From Ahaetulla prasina (taxonomy: Eukaryota; Chordata; Lepidosauria; Squamata; Colubridae): 64,000 nt of DNA. The translations under genes and the position numbers were made by a program. The stretch covers positions 131,158,420 to 131,222,419 of the forward strand of contig NC_080540.1 of assembly GCF_028640845.1 (NCBI RefSeq). Reading direction: 5' to 3'. The notes under the pieces are model-generated. The model saw only the letters and a program-made list of their open reading frames with translations. It searched no databases and was not told where the DNA came from. Every line of letters begins with the position of its first letter. Position 1 is the first letter of the stretch. Shown in pieces: positions 32,241 through 44,068 of the stretch.

Positions 32241-33815
32241 AAGGAAACTGCACCATCCTGTTTGTGAAATTTCTGCTTGTGCAATTCCAGAGTTGAATTT
32301 GGAAGCCATGATTCTGTTCCCGCTCCTAGCCCTCCTCCACATTCATAGATGTATAGATTGCACTCTGCAACATGAATCCAGCTACACGATTATGAACTGT
32401 TTGCAAAAGCTTAGCCATGCTTTACTTGTGGATGGAAGCAAACTAAAAACAGTTATGCGGAAGTGTCCTCCTTCTTAAAAAAAGAAAAAGAAAAGATAAG
32501 TCGTGCACAGAATATTATTGCGAACATTTGAATCAACCAAAAATCTCATTTTGCTTAATCTATGATCTCACTCCTTAATTTGGGTGGTTAAAAACCAGCC
32601 TACACTCCAGAGAAATTAGCAGCTTTGTGAGTCTTTGGGGAAGGCTGTATTTTAGCCAGCTCATAGTTTGTGGAACAACAATTAAGATTGTCCTTGAAAT
32701 CTTCAGACTTGATGCATGCCTTGTAGCATAGTTGTAGCAACCTAATTGTTGTTCAAGAATTCAGGAAGTAAGACTAAAGGGCCCATACTTTGCTGGATTT
32801 ATGAGACCTTTTAAAATAGTTTAAAAATAGAACATAAGTGCAGATTCCATTGGTGCAAACTTCATAAAGCCTCAGGCTCCCCCCCCCCGCCTCTTTCCCC
32901 CTTTTGGAGTAAGGAAATTCTGGCCCATATATTGTTACATCAAAAGAAGAAATCTGCAATGTAACAACAAGATGTAAACAAGATAATAATTTATTAAAAG
33001 CTCTTCCAGGGAATCCAGTCTTAGCTTTTCAAGGTCAAAATTGGACAGCTTATCCCTTTATTCCTATATTGTTACCGCAAGTTTTATTCATCTCATTAAG
33101 ATACGATCTCAGAATAAATTTTTGGCTGTGGTTAGGCTGAAGTGGAAAAAGACATCAAAGTGAAATGGTTTTCTGAAAATTGATTAACACCCTGCAGAAG
33201 CAAATGAAACAATGATGGAAGCGGAATTAATCACGGTATCTGAACAGTTCATCATGGTCTGTGCACCAGAGTAATGATTTCTTCAGGACTTTGAATGGAC
33301 TCCAGTAAGTGGCCATCAACTACATGTGGTCATGGTTTATTTCACAGAGTAATAGGATACATCCAGGTTCTCTTTGTTCTATCACTTAATGTTTCTGTTT
33401 CGCCCGCTACTCCAGAACTAAATTTGGAGCAAACAGATTGAAATCAGTGCAGACCTGTTAACCTTCATTGATTTCAATCTCTTTATCCTAAAAATGACTG
33501 GATTCAAGCCATTATACAATTACATGGCTTGTGTTTTACATTATAATTTGATATTTTGTGTTTTACTATATTGTGGGTTATTTTGAGAGGGTGATTAATA
33601 AATGATTCAATCATCTTTTTGTCTCTCCGATCATCTTTGGGTGCCATCAGATTCTTAAAATGCAGATCAAACATTTGCTACAGTTTGTCACAAGCATTAT
33701 ACAAAAGATGTTGATGGAGGGAGAATATCTTGCAGTAATGTCATGAAATGGTTGGTTCAGAAGTCTTAAACTTCTGTTTAAACAAAATAAGCAGGAAAGA
33801 TAGAGAAACATGAAG
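32241..33815. other. no recognised feature
   Basis: The longest repeat-free stretch on this side of the window. The 61-codon frame at 32293-32478 begins with a hydrophobic run but has no further support as a signal peptide. Confidence 0.5.
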
Positions 33816-33823
33816 CTGTAAAG

Positions 33824-34192
33824 CAGGGGTGTCAAACTCAATTTCACTGAGGACTGCATCAGAGTTGTGTTTGACCTTGTGGGGTATGGGGGCATGGCTA
33901 GGATAGGCGTGGCCAGCTGGACATCACTCATGTTGGGATTGCCTGTGGTGGCCGAGTGCTTTGACAGTGAAAACAGGCTCCCAAGCTCCATTTTTGGCTG
34001 GAATGACCTCCTGAAGCCCTCTGCTAGCAAAAATGGAGATTGCGAGGGCCATCCGTGGCCCTCCCAAGCTCCGTTTTCCCTGGCAGAGGCACCGAAGGCT
34101 GGTCCTTCGCTGTTTCCAGGATGGATCCGCAGGCCAGATCTAAGGACCCACGGGCTGGATCCAGGCCCCGGGCCTTGAGTTTGACACCCCTG
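33824..34192. mobile_element. non-autonomous hAT element (369 bp)
   Basis: Perfect 8-bp TSDs ctgtaaag at 33816-33823 and 34193-34200. Termini caggggtgtcaaactcaa and ttgagtttgacacccctg are exact inverted repeats of 18 bp. Same family as 35881-36561. Confidence 0.97.
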
Positions 34193-34325
34193 CTGTAAAG
34201 ATTCAAATGAGCAAAGAGAGGGAGAGACTGTGATACTGATTGAAAAATAATATAACAATGCCTAGGATTCGACACTTTTCATTCTTGAGTTGCAAAAATC
34301 CTGAGTAAGGTAAATCTGATTTTAG

Positions 34326-34517
34326 AGAATGCAGCATAAGAATGGCTGCCATCATGTTTGTACATGCAAAAATGAAGGCAAACAGGTTCCCCCCTTGTGC
34401 AAATCAACAACTGCCAGGTTTGCACATGAGTGCATGGCACACCACGCAAAGTGTGCAAAATTCGGGAAACGGAAGGGTTACCTGAAGAGATGCAAGATCA
34501 CAGGGAAGAGAAAATTG
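34326..34517 (+). CDS. candidate host exon: Kazal-like cysteine-rich segment
   Basis: A 192-bp (64-codon) open segment follows a possible acceptor (tctgattttag|agaatg) and precedes a possible donor (aaattg|gtatgg). It holds seven cysteines. The last four are spaced C-x10-C-x6-C-x12-C, starting from VPPLC with AHEC and HAKC following; this is the spacing of Kazal/follistatin-type domains and of factor-I modules. The C-terminal part is basic (GKRKGYLKRCK). It is not in any recognised repeat. The splice sites are ordinary to weak, the usual Tyr is Phe, and I cannot name the gene. Alternatives are a pseudo-exon or chance. Confidence 0.4.
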
Positions 34518-35547
34518 GTATGGGGCATCTCTATTATATATAGAATGAATCAAACTTTGCACTTCAGTACAAAGATGGTGTATATTACTTAGTAGTCAAC
34601 TAAATGGACACGTTTAAATTTTTAAATAACTTTTATGGATCTAATTTTTTTTTGCCTTATGAAAAGTTTCCACAAACACTTGAAACTAATTTGTAAGATT
34701 TCAGTTGACCAAATTAATGTATTCATTCAATATGGATTTCGTTTTCTTCCTGTTTTGGTTTTTATGTGATTTGGGAATTATTTAATGTTAGAGGAGCAGC
34801 CATTGTGCAGGAATATGTTCTATTACTAATTTAATTTAAAAAAAAAACACATTTCAATTAAACAAATACAGCAAGGTTGACCCTAGTTCTTCTTAAAATT
34901 GTACCATTTTTGAAGCTATCTAGAAAACATTGATAAGATAACCATCAACATGCTGAGAAATTAGTTGGATATTAGTTATGTGAAATAATATTTATATCTA
35001 CATATTCTTAGAGAATCAAATACAGTATGTTTTAATAGATTCTGGCATTGGAAATTCTCTCTCTGTGTGTCTTAAAACCTTTCATAATATATAAAGTATG
35101 TAGATGTCTCCCTCTAATGGTGAGTCTCTTTTTGATAGATATACTGCGATGTTGGTGGTTTCAAGTATGACAAAGTATTTTTCTTACCACTACAGTAGCA
35201 TGTAGTTTTGGGAAGAATGCTTCAGCTACTATGTACATGGGCTATTCATGCATTTGAAGCAGTAATTTATTAAAATAGCAAATTACATCTAATACATACC
35301 CTAGAGCAAATTCACAAGATGTGACTTGCAGTGAGTAGTTGCCTGTTAAATTGGATGCCTCATTACATTTTATGTTAGTACATCATGTGAATTGGCAGGA
35401 TGCACGGCTATTGTAACATCACCAGGATTTTCCAAGATCACAGATGGAATGGGAAGTGGCTCATGCAGCTCTAAGTCTAGTGGTAGAGTGGCTAAAAGGC
35501 AGAGCAACATATCTGGAGTGCCTCCATTCATTTCTTGTCTGTGAACT
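34518..35547. other. no recognised feature
   Basis: AT-rich sequence following the candidate exon; no further exon-like frame recognised. Confidence 0.5.
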
Positions 35548-35555
35548 CACTAGAG

Positions 35556-35752
35556 CAGTGATCACTAACCAGTGTTCCGTGGACCACTGGTGGTCCATGA
35601 GAAAGTTTTGGTGGTCCGCAGAAAAATTATTTGTATTTTTTATATTGCACTAAATACTATTTATCTTTTTTAAAAAGTTCATATTAGAGGTCCGTGGGAT
35701 TTAAAATTAGGAATTTAGTGGTCCCTGAGGTCCGAAAGGTTGGTGACCCCTG
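35556..35752. mobile_element. non-autonomous hAT element (197 bp)
   Basis: Perfect 8-bp TSDs cactagag at 35548-35555 and 35753-35760. Ends cagtgatcactaaccagtg and aaaggttggtgacccctg. The ggtggtccatgagaaa block repeats near both ends. Confidence 0.95.
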
Positions 35753-35880
35753 CACTAGAGGGTCTTTGACAAGAACAACAGCTCTTCTCATGGAGTTGTT
35801 GCTGCCAACTTTGATGGATCAATGGGCAATTCAAAAAAGCTGTGTACCTTCCTTGATAGCCATCTCATCTTCCCTTAGTC

Positions 35881-36561
35881 CAGGGGTGTCAAACTCAAGG
35901 TCCGCAGGACGGATCCATCCCATGTAGTGCTTAGATCTGGCCCACAGGGCTGCCCTGGAAAAGGAAAGGACCGGCCTGCCAGGACTGCCAGAGACCAGCC
36001 TGTCTCTGCCAGCAAAAACGGAGCTTGTGTGTCATTTTCGCTGGCAGAGGGTTGCAGGAGACCATCCCGGCTGAAAATGGGATCCAGGGAGGCTGTGCAC
36101 ACCCTGAGCTCCATTTTTGCTGGCAGCGGGCTAGCAAGACAAACAAAACAAAATAAAAGGAGAAATATTTCCCTTTTTGCATTTGAGCATGCAAGAAGGG
36201 ACAGGAAAGGAGAAAGGGAAAGAGGAAAGACAAAGAAGGAAAGATGGGAAGAGAGCAAGGAAAGAAAAATAAGGAAAGAGGGGAAGGAAGAAGAAAGAAG
36301 GAAGAAGGAAAGAAAAAGAAGACAAGGAAGGAAGGAAGGAAGGAAGGAAGGAAGGAAGGAAGGAAGGAAGGAAGGAAGGAAGGAAGGAGGGAGATTATAA
36401 TGAAAGTCAGGAAGGGTCTGAGGAAAGTCCTGCCTTAATATTTGGTCACCACAGATACCCCCGACATGAGTGATATCGAGCTGGCCACATCCACCCCGAC
36501 CCCCCAAGGTCAAACACAACCCTGATGTGGCCCTCAATGAAATTGAGTTTTGATACCCCTA
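35881..36561. mobile_element. non-autonomous hAT element with expanded purine repeat (681 bp)
   Basis: Perfect 8-bp TSDs ccttagtc at 35873-35880 and 36562-36569. Ends caggggtgtcaaactcaa and aattgagttttgataccccta. Same family as 33824-34192, enlarged by ~200 bp of purine-rich sequence at 36180-36390. Confidence 0.95.
36190..36390. repeat. A/G-only tract with (GGAA)n core
   Basis: Nearly pure purine on the plus strand, with an uninterrupted (GGAA)n array at 36325-36388. It lies inside the hAT element. Confidence 0.95.
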
Positions 36562-36569
36562 CCTTAGTC

Positions 36570-36856
36570 AAATAAATATTTTGAAATAAATAATGCTAGA
36601 AGACTGAAAAGACCATCTTATAAATTAGAGGGGGATTTTGGAGCTTCAGAATAGGTTGATTTGATACATATCAACCCAGAGATCATATGTTCCAGTTTTA
36701 TAGACAAATCAGGAACAAAATGTAAAATCCAAATCAACCAAACACTAAACTATTCTTTGGTAGCCTTGCACGGGGAATATCCACATAGCTATAAATTTTC
36801 TTTTTTAGCTGGATGGGATGACATTTGCAAGCAAACATCGCATTTTATGAGCTAAC
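36570..36856. other. no recognised feature
   Basis: Unclassified sequence. Confidence 0.5.
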
Positions 36857-37215
36857 AAAAATAGAATAGAATAGAACATAATTTTTTATTGGCCAAGTGT
36901 GATTGGATACACAAGGAATTTGTCTTGGTGCATAAGCTTTCAGTGTACATAAAAGAAAAGATACGCTCATCAAGAATCCTAAGGTACAACACTTAATGAT
37001 AGTCATAGGGTACAAATAAGCAATCAGGAACCAATCAATATCAATATATATCGTAAGGATAAAAGCAACAAGGTTACAGTCATACAGTCATAAGTGGAAA
37101 GAGATTGGTGATGGGAACGATGAGAAGATTAATAGTAGTGCAGACTTAGTAAATAGTTTGACAGTGTTGAGGCAATTACTTGTTTAGCAGAGTGATAGTG
37201 TTCGGGAAAAAATGG
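36857..37215 (-). mobile_element. (ATTCT)n-tailed LINE 3' end (minus)
   Basis: Short tail aatagaatagaa at 36861, then the 3' UTR without the internal gap seen at 31932-32240. It ends at tgttcgggaaa, inside the last ORF codons. Confidence 0.85.
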
Positions 37216-37522
37216 GAAAAAATGTGCCAAATTTTACAGAAATGGGAAGAGGGAAATTCTGAATATGCTCACTTTAAATATGATTTTGTGGTTCTTGCAA
37301 CTTGGATGTTTGAGAACAGACTACAATGCAATTTACAGAGATAGTTCACCTTGTGATCGTTTCAAGCAAAATAATGGTTCATTAAAATATTATAATTCTC
37401 TGAGTATGAGAATGCTGTTTGTCACAGGATGGGCAGAAATATAACTGATTGATTGATCGATCATGTATTTTTTCCTGGTGCTAGAACCAATACACTTGCA
37501 TCAAGTCATTGGACTTGATGGT

Positions 37523-37525
<3 letters not shown>

Positions 37526-37578
<53 letters not shown>

Positions 37579-37601
37579 CCTCCCTCCCTCCCTCCCTCCC
37601 T
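37526..37601. repeat. (CTTT)n followed by (CCCT)n microsatellite
   Basis: A run of CTTT units at 37526-37576 changes to CCCT units at 37577-37601. Confidence 0.97.
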
Positions 37602-38845
37602 TCATCTAAATGTTTCAAAGTTCATCAATTTCCAAGTGTTCATGAATTATGCCCTCTTTTGACTGTTCTTTGAATTTGTCTCTCAACAACAAAATAATTT
37701 TTAACAAAGAGGTTGGATCTCATTTTGGGGAGATGACCTTTATTCAGCCTACGCTTCTTCCAACTTCCAATTTTGTAATACATTACACCTAATTGGACTT
37801 TGGAATCCCATAGAGTCCAATAAAATAATTTTAAAGCTTGAAATGAATATATACATGCTTTCTAGTAGAACAATCAGGCCAATAGGCAAGAGATCCTGTA
37901 ATAGATGATATACTTATCTGGTGCAGTTGATTCCAGTTATTATTATAAATGTTTGAAAACTAGGTAACTAATCACATAATAATATCTCTATTACTACAAA
38001 GCTCATTGTAGTAATATCTTGGGATAGAACTCATTTTTGTTCTTCCTTTTCTTTTTTTCATAAATGGGCTTTTGAAACAAGTATATATATGACTTATTCA
38101 CATATATCTCTTTATAGCAGCACAATAAGCATGAAGAAAACTAATAATACTTAATCACGTACATCATTAATTAGCTTTGACAACATATTGATGTTAATAA
38201 CCTTTGCCCTAATTCTCTGGAACAAAATGATTTGACCGTGCAATACAGCTGAATAAAAGCCAAAGGTAATTAAAAGCAGGAGAGTATGCACTCCCCAAGT
38301 TTTGAACATGAAATGTGTTCATCAAAAACAAGCATTAGGTTGGAATCAATATTACGACACGTAGCAGAGGACATTGTTAGCGTAGTGAGCATCCTAACTT
38401 TACAGTGGACAGTATATAGTGTAATAGAGCCTTAGTACTTTATTCTTTTTTTTTAAGCAGGTTGGAAAAAACCAGCAAGAGATTGCTGTGAGATGCCCAG
38501 AGATGCCCTTCTTACCTGTCCTGTAATGTAATGACATTTATCTCGAGACTGGAGAATGAAAACAAGAAAATATTTATTATAATTTTTAATATGCTCTGTC
38601 TGATAGCTATCTTTGAAGACTATGTATTTTGCAATTTAAACATTGCAAAACAAATTATTTTGCAATTTATGTTTGCCTATGTTTCCCTTTTCTTTATTCC
38701 ATTAAAAAGATCTCACGTGTGATGGAATTTTTTTACCCAAGGGTAGGTGCTCCTACTCATATTGCTTTATCTTGTAAATCTCCCAAACCCCCATATGTTG
38801 GTTCCATCCCTCCCCACCTTCAGAAGTGAAAAAACTTCTTGTATG
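37602..38845. other. no recognised feature
   Basis: AT-rich sequence with no recognised repeat, exon or RNA gene. Confidence 0.5.
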
Positions 38846-38847
38846 AT

Positions 38848-38966
38848 AAGTGAAATATTTTCAAAGGAAAAAAAACCCAACCAAGAAAGTCCAATTGCCT
38901 TTTGAAAAACACCTTTGAGACAACAATGACCTGGATGATTAAGAATCTCCGTAGACTTATTTTTTA
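38848..38966 (+). mobile_element. second Penelope-like family, 3' end fragment
   Basis: ccaagaaagtccaattgcc..ttttgaaaaacacctttgagacaac..gacctggatgattaagaatctc matches the right part of 55962-56235 and 50900-51030. The ribozyme-like part is lost in this copy. Confidence 0.55.
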
Positions 38967-39089
38967 AACTCTTCTTAACTTGAAAAGTCATTTTAAATTG
39001 TAATGGAATCACAATATAATGTCAGAAATATAGGTTCAAAAGATTTCACCCAGACCTTTTGCAAGGATGACTGATGCTCCTTTCTTCTT

Positions 39090-39231
39090 TTTGTTCTCCT
39101 TTTGTTTTCTTTGCCATTGTTATATTTTGTGCTGTTTTTTGTATGTGGTTTTATTGATATTGATTTTTGTTCTTAAATGTTTTTAACAATTGTAAACCAC
39201 CCAGAGTCACTGGGAGGCAGGCTGCATATAC
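39090..39231 (+). mobile_element. L2/CR1-type LINE 3' terminus, fragment
   Basis: ttgtaaaccacccagagtcactgggaggcaggctgcatata resembles the stem-forming end of an L2-group LINE; no coding part remains. Confidence 0.5.
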
Positions 39232-39432
39232 ACTCATCCAAATGTTTTGACTGGATTTGGCATTTTTATCCATCTACGGAGTCCTTCCCAAAGACCTGGC
39301 ATAAGTGGATGTTGTGGTTAGATGGAGCTAAATGTATCATTGCAAATTGTAAGCTGTTGAAAGTAAAGCCGTTTTTGCAATTGACTGATGGTGCTTTTGT
39401 CAATGCCAATGGTTTTCAAGTGGCGCTCCAGA

Positions 39433-39434
<2 letters not shown>

Positions 39435-39494
<60 letters not shown>
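39435..39494. repeat. (ATT)n microsatellite
   Basis: About 20 ATT units. The Leu/Tyr runs in open frames here are artefacts. Confidence 0.97.
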
Positions 39495-39499
<5 letters not shown>

Positions 39500-39837
39500 A
39501 TCATTATCATTATTTACTTTATTCATTAAACATAAAACTCAGTCAACTGAACATTCAAAAATGCATCACAAATACCATTGACTGGTGCTAATGGTTGACA
39601 CAGGTTGCTGCCAGTGTTGTAGGTATCAACCAAATACCAAATGATGGTCTGTCTATGTTCGAAAGTCCCAAAAGATCTTCACCTTCTCATTTTTGACAAC
39701 TTTTTCTACTTTATGTTCCCATGACTTTTTGGATACAGGTAAGTCATATTTTTTTACATAATGACCAATGGATTAATTTACCAACTCAGTCATTTCTAGC
39801 TTTGTAATCAGTTTATGCGATTTTGCTGCACTCACAT
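39495..39837. other. no recognised feature
   Basis: Unclassified sequence. Confidence 0.5.
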
Positions 39838-40395
39838 ATTAAATATAGATAAAGTAGAAAAATGTGAGTTAGATAGCACCACCACCAGATGGATTCGTAA
39901 CTGGCTGACCAACCGCACTCAACGTGTAGTCCTCAATGGAACTACATCCACATGGAGGGAAGTATGCAGTGGAGTACCCCAAGGCTCTGTTTTAGACCCA
40001 GTACTCTTCAACATCTTCATCAATGACTTGGACAAGGGGATAGATGGGGAACTTATCAAATTTACAGATGACACCAAGGTGGCCGGAATAGCCAACACTC
40101 CAGAAGATAGGCTCAAGATACAGAAAGATCTTGACAGACTTGAACATTGGGCACTATCTAACAAAATGAAATTCAACAATGAAAAAAGTAAGGTTCTACA
40201 TTTAGGCAAAAAACAAAACAAAATGCACAGGTACCGGATATGAGGTACCTTGCTCAATAGCAGTTGTAAATGCTCCAACACTGGAAATTTTTAAGAAAAT
40301 GTTGGATAGCCATTTGTCTGAAATGGTTTAGGGTTTCCTGCCTGGGCATGGGATTGGACTAGAAGACCTCGAAGGTCCCTTCCAACTCTGATATT
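39838..40395 (+). mobile_element. CR1 LINE, internally deleted
   Basis: The plus frame 39815-40243 encodes the RT segment [41 protein letters not shown], the FTDDTKV motif (Ala of FADD changed to Thr) and KVLHLGKKQNKMHRYRI. After a stop, near 40262 the sequence jumps to the CR1 3' end (aaatgctccaacactgg .. ggtcccttccaactctg), so ~0.9 kb of thumb and C-terminus is missing. Confidence 0.9.
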
Positions 40396-40453
40396 ATTAT
40401 TATATTATTATTAAATGTGAAACAGTTCCAACTTTGTCATTGCAAAGTCGGCA

Positions 40454-40454
<1 letters not shown>

Positions 40455-40513
<59 letters not shown>
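40455..40513. repeat. (ATT)n microsatellite
   Basis: About 20 ATT units next to the CR1 tail. Confidence 0.97.
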
Positions 40514-40545
40514 TAGATATCAACAGATTGAAGGGGATTTTGATG

Positions 40546-40896
40546 TAAAGGTAAAGGCTCCCCTCGCACATACGTACTAGTCATTCCCAACTCTAGGGGG
40601 TGGTGCTCATCTCCATTTCAAAGCCGAAGAGCCAGTGCTGTCCGAAGACGTCTCTGTGGTGATGGGGCCAGCATAACTAAATGCCAAAGTCGCACGGAAT
40701 GCTGTTACCTTCCCACCAAAAGTGGTCCCTATTTTTCTACTTGCATTTTTTATGCGCGTTCGAATTGCTAGGTTGGTAGAAGCTGGGACAAGTAATGGGA
40801 GCTCACCTCATTACATGGCACTAGGGATTCGAACTGCTGAACTGCCGACCTTTCGATTGACAAGCTCATGTCTTAGCCACTGAACCACTGATTTCC
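40546..40896 (-). mobile_element. Sauria-type tRNA SINE (minus)
   Basis: On the minus strand the head is cagtggttcagtggctaagac (box A) with a box B ttcgaatccctag, and the 3' end is cctttacctttac, the RTE/BovB-like tail of Sauria SINEs. TSDs are ttttgatg at 40538-40545 and 40897-40904. A second copy is at 55124-55494. Confidence 0.9.
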
Positions 40897-41094
40897 TTTT
40901 GATGTTTGATTATGATGTAGGATATGTTTATAGTATGGATTTGATGTCACTCCTACATCAGCACTTACCCTTGTGTTCAGTGGTTCTCCCCGGACAGTAG
41001 AACTCAGCAAAAAAAAAGAAAGAAAAAAGACAAAAATTCTGGCTTCTTATTTGATACACTGAATGTTTGTAAAACTAAGAATTAAGAGGTTTTT

Positions 41095-43541
41095 GAGGAA
41101 GTAGAAGCATTGCGGTGAGACTGGTTGGAAAGTAGCAGGCTCTGATGAGCCTTGCAAAAATCCAGCCAGACAAATCGCTGTCGGAGGGTCTTTGGACCAG
41201 ATCCATCTTGTAGGGATAATGAACCTCAGACGACCAAGAAGAACAGACAAGTTCCTCGGAGGTCAGATGAAACTCTTTGATCCGGCGGAGGGGGTGGTGG
41301 CCATTACGAACATCATGAAGCTGGGCAACTGGAATAAGATTTGAGCAGGAAAGGTGTTTTGGATGGAGTATTGGTACCGGGCGAGTGATTGTCTGACTCA
41401 CAGATAAAAAAAGAAGTATTTTACAATTTTTAAAAGAAGTCCCGGTGAGGAAATAGCAGCTAATAGGCACTGGGGAATGTTAATGGAGGGAGAAGAACAA
41501 AATGGAAGTTAAAGCACTAAAGCCCAGAACGGAGCTTGATATTTGGATTGGAAATTGGATTTGGAGATATTAAAATTATTATAAGAAAAAGAAACCCGAA
41601 AGAAAATAGTTTGTGAATAAGATTGGACATAATTTTAAAAGTTTTGAACTTTGAAGGAAGAATAAAGAAAAAATCAAAATTGAAAAGCCCTGTAAAGGAA
41701 ATTTTTCAATTGGATTTGAAATTGGATTTTAAACTGGAATTTGGGATAGATAAAATTAGGAAGAGAAAGAAGAAATTTGAAAAGCATTTGATAAGCGGAT
41801 TTAATACACAAATTGGATATTTTGCGACTTTGTTGATTTGAAACTTATGGATTGGAGAGAGACATCTGCTGATGGAAAAAAAGCACGACAATGAACAATT
41901 TGAAATCTGGAAAAAATTACAGTGACCTTGAGCTACAAGAGCTGTGAGAAGTTTGAAGGAGGATTTGTTTTCTTTTAAGCTGACTGATCGTGACAACCAA
42001 AGGAAGCGGAAACTAACAAAAGTGTTAAAAACAAACCAGAACATCAAAATATGGCAGGAACTAATTGAGATGGTCAAAATGATGCGTGTATCATTTAATC
42101 TTGATAGAAAATGAGAAATTGTGTCAGAACATATTCAGTTGGATAAAGAGTCTAAGAACGAGAAGCAAGAAAACAGCACTGAAGATAAAGACATTGATGA
42201 AAAATTAAATGATTACATTGGGAGTAACAATGAAAAAAGAGAAGGGATAGGAGGAAACAACCTATATAAAAGAAGCAAACTAAGGGAAGAAAAGGGAAGA
42301 AAAGGAAAAGGGAAAAGGCAAGAGGAAAATATTTTTAATGATTACACTGGAATTAACAGTGGCAAAAATAGAGAGGATAAAATGAAGCAAGAGAGAAAAG
42401 AAAAGGGGAAATGATTAGGCACAAAAAGGTTAAATTATTATTTAACAATAATCACTAAGTGATTAGTGTTAAATGATTAAACTGAGATCAACAGTGGGGA
42501 AATAAGAAAAGTGAGAGGAGAAAAAGGGAATAGATCAGATGGGGACTTAGAGTAAACTAGACAAGTAAAGGATTCAAAGGAAGGATACAGAAGAAAAGAT
42601 AATAATTATAAAGAAGAAAAAAGAAAAAAAAAGAAAATGAGAGAAGGGATAAAGGGAGGAAAATTTTAAGAGGTGGATTGCTGGATGGACCAAGAGAAAA
42701 TGGTTAAAAGGTGTAATTAATGGAAAGGAGGAAGGGTAATAGAAAATATACCTATAGTAATAAGTGAACTGTATTATTATTAGTATTTGTGTTTCTAATA
42801 CGAATTAAATGAATTGTTTTAATATCAGTATTGTAAAAATTGAATTATGATATAAATTGTGAAATATAAAAAGAATGGTAGAAGGGTTAATATGACTTTA
42901 TTATGATGTATTTAGAAGGGGTTAAGATAAGAAATTCAAATGAAATTGAAATTGAATAAGAAGAAAAAGACAATAGTTAAGAGATTAAAATAATGTTTGT
43001 ATCTGAAAAAGGTGGTGTGAAAAATAAATCTGAAGAAATATATTGTTTTTGGTAAAATGATAAAATGATTAATAGGGAAATAAGAAATGATAAATTGGTT
43101 CACCTTAGAAAATAATTGACACTGAAAATAATTGACATGTGAAATATCAATCTACAATAAAAAAAACTAAGGATGGAAATGACTATGTTTAAATTAAAGG
43201 GTTTCAATAGAAAAAGGAAACAAGAGAAAACAAATTGATGACGATTTACAACTATGGTGACTTTGAGAAATATATGTGATAAATGGAGAAATAAAATAAT
43301 GAAATGAAATAAGATTAAGATTGGTGGTTAGGGCGGATGGTAATATTGATTATATATTAAATATTAAGTATAGATGAAAAATAAAAAAACAGGGAAAAAG
43401 AAATTTGAAATATATAAATTATATTTGGGAAATACTTATAAGCTGTATAAATTTTGACTCGGTCAATACTCTATTCAGAAAAAATGTACTGTTTGTTTGT
43501 TTGTATGTTTGTTTTAAAAAAATAAAATAATAATAATAAAA
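41095..43541 (+). mobile_element. L1-type retrotransposon insertion lacking ORF2
   Basis: Flanked by aagaattaagaggttttt (41077-41094) and aagaattaagagttttt (43542-43558), a ~17-bp TSD with one indel. It ends with the tail ttttaaaaaaataaaataataataataaaaaa. The body is A/G-rich with short charged frames (41623-41841 and 42121-42414, coiled-coil-like E/K-rich), as in L1 ORF1 and 3' UTR. No EN or RT motif is present. It resembles HAL1-type half-L1 elements or an internally deleted L1. Confidence 0.5.
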
Positions 43542-43559
43542 AAGAATTAAGAGTTTTTC

Positions 43560-44060
43560 TAATACATGGTAACTTTTGCTTCCTCCTAATTGCTACGATT
43601 TGAACTTGGAGTTTTCTAATAAATTTGATAAGCAATAAACCTAATCTTAACCATTCTAGTCAATATCTAGTCAATCAATCAATTACTAATGTTTACTCAG
43701 TCAGTGGCTAGCAAAATTTAAAAAAATAGAACAAAAATGGGATGAAGTAAATAAATATAATAAAATACTAACAACCAGCAAAATGAATCATGGAATATAA
43801 CATCCACTCCTCTATTATTATATTAATACTGCTATTTACCCAGGTGATAAATCTGATACATTAATAAAACTATGTATCCCCTACAGTTAATAGTTAACAT
43901 GCAACAAACTAAGTAGTATGTCTAATCACAACACCTATAAAACCTTGATTTCCCTAGTTAGGTAAGTAGTGTGTATTGAACTTTTGTCTTCTTCTTACTT
44001 GTATTGTCTGGCCTCAAACAAGTGATCACTCTCTTCATTTTTCACTTACACATATAAAGG
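43560..44060. other. no recognised feature
   Basis: AT-rich sequence of unknown origin. Confidence 0.5.
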
Positions 44061-44068
44061 CTCTATTC

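Noticed and set aside
32293..32478. Small secreted peptide
   Set aside because: A hydrophobic start alone is weak evidence; no cleavage site, domain or splice context was seen.
35875..36537. 220-residue frame with Ser/Phe/Leu runs
   Set aside because: It reads the complement of the purine tract inside a hAT element.
39177..39591. Frames with long Leu or Tyr runs
   Set aside because: They read the (ATT)n array.
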